From DASZFV01 sp036494575 (GTDB lineage Bacteria > Myxococcota_A > Polyangia > Fen-1088): DNA of 64,000 nt. Below, piece after piece: positions 60,116 to 64,000 of the stretch. The stretch spans positions 8,659-72,658 of the forward strand of contig DASXOE010000031.1 in the NCBI GenBank assembly GCA_036494575.1. Reading direction: 5' to 3'. The notes beneath the pieces were generated by a model, which worked only from the letters and a program-made list of their open reading frames with translations, was not told the origin of the DNA and did no database searches. Both the position numbers and the translations under genes were made by a program. Numbering within the stretch: position 1 is the stretch's first letter; each line of letters opens with the position of its first letter.

Positions 60116-61687
60116 CTAGGTGGACGCGGAGGCCTCGATGAGGTCCGCGAGCGTGTCGAGGGCGGCGATGATCGTGCCCACGGGCGCGTCACCCTCGATC
60201 TCGCCCCGAAACGGCGGCGGACCCTCGAGCGAGTCCGCGCCCGCGACGTGGTAGCGCGCCGCGGTCCCGCGCCAGAGCGAGACGAGCCCGGCCGCGGCCT
60301 CGCGCAGGACGCGGTCGCGCAGCGCGGGGTTGCCGAGCGGCGCTCGACCGTGGACGCCGAGCTTGCCGTCGAACGTTTCGTCACCGGTCTTGACGCGCGG
60401 AAGGCGGACGCGTTGGTCGAGGCCGCGCGCGAGCCAGCTGCGGTGGCGCTCGATCGTGGCATCGGGCGCGCCGTGGGACGCTTCGCCGACCGTGGCCTCG
60501 AGCTCGACGAGCGCGCCGCGCCGTCGCATCAGGCGCATGACGACCGGCCAGCCGCGCCGATGCGCGCGGATGCGGCTCACCTCGACCTCGCCTTCCTCGA
60601 CGACGACGGCCTCCGAGCGGCTGTCGTCGGGGCTCGTGCCGTCGCCCGCGGCGGTCGCGAGCCGGCCCACGAAGGCCCGCCATTCGGCGCTCCCGACGCG
60701 CCGGCCGCCGCTGTCGCCATAAGGTGCCGCGCGCAGCTCTCCCACGGAAAGCGCGAGCAACCCGATCAGGGCGAGCTCGAGCTCGATGGGTGATGACGCC
60801 TGAAAGCCCCCGATCGCGAGCAAGAGGAGGCCGTAGCCCGCGAGGCGCATGCCCCCCTTGTCGACGAGGAGCTGGACCGTCGCGTAGCTCCAGGCGAAGA
60901 ACGCCGCCACGTAGGTCAGACCGAGCGGCGAATCGAGGCGCGGGATGTCGAGGCGCACGCCGTAGAGCAGCGTCGCCTGCAGGAGGTCGTATCGGACGCC
61001 GAGCCCGACGACGAGCGCCGCCGTCAGCACGATGGCCGCCACGAGCGGGCGCCGCCAAGGTCGTTCGCGCGGGGGCCTCGGCGGCAGCAACAGCGGCGCG
61101 CCCAGGCACGCGGCCAGCATCGCGAGCTCGCCGCCGCGGGCGACGACGGGCGGAGTGAGGGCGCTCGTGAGCCAACCCATGCGGTCACCCATGAGGGCCA
61201 CGACGTGCAGGACGCCCGGCAGCACGAACAGAAAGACGCCGATCTTGACGCGCGCCCGCAGGGAGGCCGCGAGGACCGCGATCCCCACGAGCAGCGACAA
61301 GAACCCGAAGCTCATCGCGAGGTGAAGAGAGAACCGCGACGGGAGCGCGTCGAAAATAACGGCTCGCGCGGCGAGCAGCCAGAACACCAGGCCGATGACG
61401 CCGACGGAGACGCGCATAGCGCGCGGGAAGAGCTCGCCTCGCCGCAAGAGCCCCACGAGGGCCGCCAACAACATGATGAGCGCCAGCACGCCCGTGAGGT
61501 GGAACAGCATCGGCCCGGAGGCGGCCAGCGCGCGCGCCACCGACGAGCCCCCGCCCGCCGCCGTGAGAGGCGACTGCGGCAAGAACAGCCGGTTCGCGAG
61601 CCGGTTGAAGACGAGCTCGAGGAACGCGAAGGCCACGAGCGACGCCGTCAAGTTGCCGGGACGCGCGCGGGTCGCTGCGGTGGGCAT
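60116..61687 (-). CDS. Polytopic membrane protein, unknown function
   Basis: The 523-residue protein has about eleven hydrophobic segments over residues 15-330 (for example LTGVLALIMLLAALVGLL, VGLGVRYDLLQATLLYGV, LELALIGLLALSVGEL). A soluble, Arg-rich C-terminal domain of about 190 residues follows (HRRGWPVVMRLMRRRGALVE, then GTIIAALDTLADLIEA). No family is recognised; the layout recalls sensor-like or polysaccharide-related membrane proteins. The ATG at 61687 was chosen because the upstream in-frame part is not membrane-like. It is divergent from the amidase gene, 68 bases away. Confidence 0.75.
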   Translation of the reverse strand: MPTAATRARPGNLTASLVAFAFLELVFNRLANRLFLPQSPLTAAGGGSSVARALAASGPMLFHLTGVLALIMLLAALVGLLRRGELFPRAMRVSVGVIGLVFWLLAARAVIFDALPSRFSLHLAMSFGFLSLLVGIAVLAASLRARVKIGVFLFVLPGVLHVVALMGDRMGWLTSALTPPVVARGGELAMLAACLGAPLLLPPRPPRERPWRRPLVAAIVLTAALVVGLGVRYDLLQATLLYGVRLDIPRLDSPLGLTYVAAFFAWSYATVQLLVDKGGMRLAGYGLLLLAIGGFQASSPIELELALIGLLALSVGELRAAPYGDSGGRRVGSAEWRAFVGRLATAAGDGTSPDDSRSEAVVVEEGEVEVSRIRAHRRGWPVVMRLMRRRGALVELEATVGEASHGAPDATIERHRSWLARGLDQRVRLPRVKTGDETFDGKLGVHGRAPLGNPALRDRVLREAAAGLVSLWRGTAARYHVAGADSLEGPPPFRGEIEGDAPVGTIIAALDTLADLIEASAST

Positions 61688-61755
61688 CGGGCCGCCGCAG
61701 TATAGCGCTCGAAAAGCGCGCCCGTCACCGGGCGGTGTTACGCTCGGTCCGTTCA

Positions 61756-62541
61756 ATGCGGACGTCGAGCGAACGGCCTTCGGGCGAACGGCCTTCGGGG
61801 CTCGCGGCGTCGCTGGTCCTCGCATCGACGCTCGCGCTCGTCTGCGCGCAGGCGCCGGCCGCGCGCGCGGTCGCCGATTCGCCGCCGTTCGTCGTCGCGC
61901 TCGATCCCGGGCACGGCGGCTCGAACCTCGGCACGGTCGTCGAGGGCGGCCCGCTCGAGAAGGACGTCACGCTCGCCCTCGCGCGAAGGCTCGGCGCGCG
62001 CCTCGAGACGGCGCCCGACGTTCGCGTGGTGATCTGTCGCGACAAGGACGTGCTCGTGCCGATTCGCGCGCGCTCTCGCTGCGCGGCCGACGCTCGCGCC
62101 GATCTGTTCCTGAGCTTGCACGCCAACGCGACGCCGGCGGGCGTGAGCCCGGGCACCCAGCGCGGCTTCGAGCTCTACGTCTTGCCCCCCGACGACGTCG
62201 AGGACGATGCGACGCTGGCCGCGCTCGCCACCTCCGGCCCCGCGGGCCTCTGGGCGTCGCACGCGATCCGCGCGGCGGCGCCACGCTCGGTCGCGGCCGC
62301 GCGCGCGCTCGACCGACGTCTCCGTGAGGCGCTCGGCGCCCACCTCGCGCGCGGCGTGCGCCAGAGCGGCGCCTCCCTCGACGTCCTCCGCGGCACGCGC
62401 GCGCCCAGCGTGCTCGTCGAGCTCGGGTTTCTGGACAGCCCGCTCGATCGCGCGATCCTCGTGTCAGCCGAGGGACAAGATCGCGTCGCGGCCGCCTTGG
62501 CGGAGGCCGTGTTGGATTTTCGGGGCGCCGCACCGCGCTAG
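61756..62541 (+). CDS. N-acetylmuramoyl-L-alanine amidase (Amidase_3, AmiC-like)
   Basis: The 261-residue exported enzyme has a signal peptide and the Amidase_3 domain: VALDPGHGGSNLGTV (zinc His), GPLEKDVTLALA (zinc Glu), LFLSLHANATP (zinc His) and the catalytic Glu in SVLVELGFLDSP. It cleaves the amide between MurNAc and L-Ala of peptidoglycan in the periplasm. No separate targeting domain (AMIN) is seen, so it may need a partner. Near its N-terminus the repeat GERPSGERPSG reflects a duplicated 15-base unit in the DNA. ATG at 61756 is preferred over a GTG at 61735. Confidence 0.9.
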   Translation: MRTSSERPSGERPSGLAASLVLASTLALVCAQAPAARAVADSPPFVVALDPGHGGSNLGTVVEGGPLEKDVTLALARRLGARLETAPDVRVVICRDKDVLVPIRARSRCAADARADLFLSLHANATPAGVSPGTQRGFELYVLPPDDVEDDATLAALATSGPAGLWASHAIRAAAPRSVAAARALDRRLREALGAHLARGVRQSGASLDVLRGTRAPSVLVELGFLDSPLDRAILVSAEGQDRVAAALAEAVLDFRGAAPR

Positions 62542-62666
62542 CGCGCGCCGTCTCGATCCGGTCGTCACCCAAGGTCTCGGGTGCGCCTCTGGTGCGGCTG
62601 TTTGTCGCAGCGACGCCAAGCGGCGAATTTCCACCGCTGTGCTACCATCCGGGGAGGGGATCGACC

Positions 62667-62957
62667 TTGGTCAGCGTCACCGCCCGCAAGATTCGCGATC
62701 ATGGTCGCGAGCGCGCTTCTCTAGGCGTGGGCCGCACGTACGCGGGGTACCTCATCAGTTACCCCAGCGTCGGGCGCGGCATGGTGATCTTTCGCGATCC
62801 CAACGGCCACCGCATGGTGACGACGCCCGTCAAACGCGTCCTCGGCGACGAGGGCAGCGAGACGCTGTTCGTCGAGACCGAGAACTCGGTCTATCAGCTG
62901 ACCTTCCGCGCCGAGCCCGTGCGCGCCATGCCGCGCGCCGCCGCCAGCGGCAAGTAG
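62667..62957 (+). CDS. Small conserved-looking hypothetical protein
   Basis: The 96-residue product starts at a TTG (62667) preceded by GGGGAGGGGA at 62651-62660. An in-frame ATG at 62592 would add 25 residues but lacks such a site. The sequence is basic at first (VSVTARKIRDHGRERASLGV), then beta-rich (GYLISYPSVGRGMVIFRDP, ETLFVETENSVYQLTFRAEP), ending in an Ala-rich tail. It reads like a small all-beta domain. No family is recognised. It lies between the amidase and nucleotidyltransferase genes. Confidence 0.65.
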   Translation: MVSVTARKIRDHGRERASLGVGRTYAGYLISYPSVGRGMVIFRDPNGHRMVTTPVKRVLGDEGSETLFVETENSVYQLTFRAEPVRAMPRAAASGK

Positions 62958-63048
62958 CGGCGCGCGCAACAATTGGCTGACGGAAGCGGCCTGGCCGCAT
63001 AATCTTGGCCCGCGTCATGGCTCAGGGCTTGCTGTTGGAATTGGCACG

Positions 63049-64000
63049 ATGATCACCCGCGCGCTCATCCTCGCCGCCGGCAAGGGCGTCAAGGTCGGCG
63101 AGCACGCCGGACCGAACTGCCTCGCGACCGTGGGTCGCTGCACGCTCCTCGAACGCACGCTGCAAATGCTCGGGAGCGTCGGCATCCAGAAGATCGGCAT
63201 CGTGGTCGGCCACGAAGACGTCCTCCTCCGCAAGCACGTCGCGGCCTCTTCGGTGGTCCGCGCCACCTTCAAGCGTCACATCACCTACTTCGACAACCCC
63301 GCGTTCGAGCGGCCCAACGGGCTCTCGGTGCTCGCGGCGCGCGCCTTCGTCACGGAGCGAACGCTGCTCGTCATGGCCGACCAGATCGTGGCGCCGGGCC
63401 TCGTGCGTGAGCTCGTGGCCGCGCCCGCCGCGGGTGACCGCACGGTCCTGTGCGTCGATCGCGATCTCGCGCGCGTGTTCGACATCGACGACGCCACGAA
63501 GGTCGAGCTCGCGGGCGATCGGATTGTGCAGATCGGCAAGGGGCTGCGCGCGTATCACGCGACGAGCGCCGGTCTGTTCGTCATGTCGCCGTCGCTCGTC
63601 GAGGCCCTCGAGGGCCTGCCCGAGCCCTCGCTCACCGAGGGCGTGCAGGTGGCGGCCGCGCGCGGCCTCGTCGTCGGCCACGACGTCGCCGGGCGTCCGT
63701 GGCAAGACGTCGATACGCCCGAGATGAAGCTGCACGCCGAGTGGCTGCTGCGCGTCTACGGCGACGAGCTCGTGCGTCCCTCGATGCAGGCGGCGCCCCC
63801 CTCGACGGCGGACGACACGCTCGCGCTCATCGAGCGGCTGCTCGCCGAGAAGGACGAGCCGGGCTACGTCCTCTTCAGCCCCGGGCCCGTCATGACCTCG
63901 GCGCGCGTCAAGGCGGCGCTCGTGCACCACGATGTGTGCCACCGCGACGGCGACTACTCAGCCGTCGTCGAGCGCCTGCAGGACAAGCTCCGCCCCGTCT
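63049..64000 (+). CDS. PntC-AEPT-type fusion: sugar-nucleotidyltransferase domain plus 2-aminoethylphosphonate aminotransferase (3' truncated)
   Basis: The frame is open from an ATG at 63049 to the window end (317 codons). Residues 1-250 form a nucleotidyltransferase: LILAAGKG at the start, ERPNGLSVLAARAFV, LLVMADQIV (metal Asp) and RPWQDVDTPEMKLHAEWLL. At residue 272 a second domain begins: GYVLFSPGPVMTSARVKAAL and HHDVCHRDGDYSAVV, the start of class V, 2-aminoethylphosphonate:pyruvate transaminase-like enzymes. PntC-AEPT of spirochetes has this order and makes CMP-2-aminoethylphosphonate for phosphonate tailoring of lipids or glycans. The N-terminal loop is unusual: it reads GKGVKVGEHAGPN, lacking the usual Lys after Pro. 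The rest is beyond the window. Confidence 0.88.
   Translation, partial: MITRALILAAGKGVKVGEHAGPNCLATVGRCTLLERTLQMLGSVGIQKIGIVVGHEDVLLRKHVAASSVVRATFKRHITYFDNPAFERPNGLSVLAARAFVTERTLLVMADQIVAPGLVRELVAAPAAGDRTVLCVDRDLARVFDIDDATKVELAGDRIVQIGKGLRAYHATSAGLFVMSPSLVEALEGLPEPSLTEGVQVAAARGLVVGHDVAGRPWQDVDTPEMKLHAEWLLRVYGDELVRPSMQAAPPSTADDTLALIERLLAEKDEPGYVLFSPGPVMTSARVKAALVHHDVCHRDGDYSAVVERLQDKLRPV

Noticed and set aside
1..64000. tRNA or rRNA genes, CRISPR arrays and insertion sequences
   Set aside because: By eye I saw no cloverleaf with conserved loops, rRNA-like sequence, regularly spaced repeats or transposase motif. A tRNAscan and a CRISPR search would confirm.

Overview
The window is GC-rich bacterial chromosome covering the replication-origin neighbourhood. 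The core order gyrB-recF-dnaN-dnaA on the minus strand, then rpmH-rnpA-yidD-yidC on the plus strand, is intact. Several traits point to Myxococcota, probably a Polyangia/Sorangiineae-type member of the former Deltaproteobacteria. These are Hanks-type Ser/Thr kinases fused to PATAN (DUF4388) domains, a CarD/CdnL regulator, MJ0042 zinc-ribbon plus GYF_2-like plus TPR proteins, Ala/Pro-rich linkers, a MYXO-CTERM-like C-terminus, a CXXXY-type CcmE and a Lys/Ala-rich histone-H1-like protein. I did no database search, so the taxonomic call is an inference.

Layout. 1-3823 (minus): a REC-PATAN-TPR regulator, tsaD and the first 35 codons of rsmA form one operon. 3926-6579 (plus): rsmG, two perfect 16-bp parS palindromes, bioF and bioD. 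In many bacteria parA and parB follow rsmG; neither is in this window. 6604-7637 (minus): khpB/jag and an H1-like gene. 7693-9839 (plus): pepA and carD, followed by three consecutive hairpins, the last a classic terminator. 10033-11490 (plus): an orphan SycD/LcrH-like chaperone gene and a Thr-rich candidate client gene. 11629-18093 (minus): gyrB, recF, dnaN and dnaA, with a candidate oriC (AT-rich inverted repeat and DnaA-box-like sites) between dnaN and dnaA. 18106-18842: a long regulatory gap. 18843-21212: rpmH-rnpA-yidD-yidC with overlapping junctions.

21265-30994 holds housekeeping and envelope genes: trmB, uvrB, thiE, a Cys-rich Pal/OmpA-like lipoprotein with a CpoB-like partner, a DedA protein, an outer-membrane protein and two unrecognised genes. 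31054-34692 holds moaB-moaA, an M20 peptidase and an isolated ccmE. 34693-44600 holds a LolC-like permease, an outer-membrane protein, a PhaR-like regulator, tatA, a LysM lytic transglycosylase, an RluA-type pseudouridine synthase, a class I amidotransferase and the agmatine-to-putrescine pair aguB-aguA. 44622-62957 is more lineage-specific: a DUF3160 lipoprotein, two convergent kinases with overlapping 3' ends, a metzincin-like exported protein whose first zinc His is Gln, a VWA-DUF4159 pair, a zinc-ribbon/GYF/TPR protein, a polytopic membrane protein and a cell-wall amidase. The window ends inside a gene joining a nucleotidyltransferase to a 2-aminoethylphosphonate-type aminotransferase. That is the architecture of PntC-AEPT and suggests phosphonate tailoring of lipid or polysaccharide.

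The items most worth following up are the parS pair without parAB, the SycD-like chaperone with its candidate client, the PntC-AEPT-like fusion, the CXXXY CcmE, and the regulator with Glu at the phosphoacceptor site. No tRNA, rRNA, CRISPR array or insertion sequence was found.
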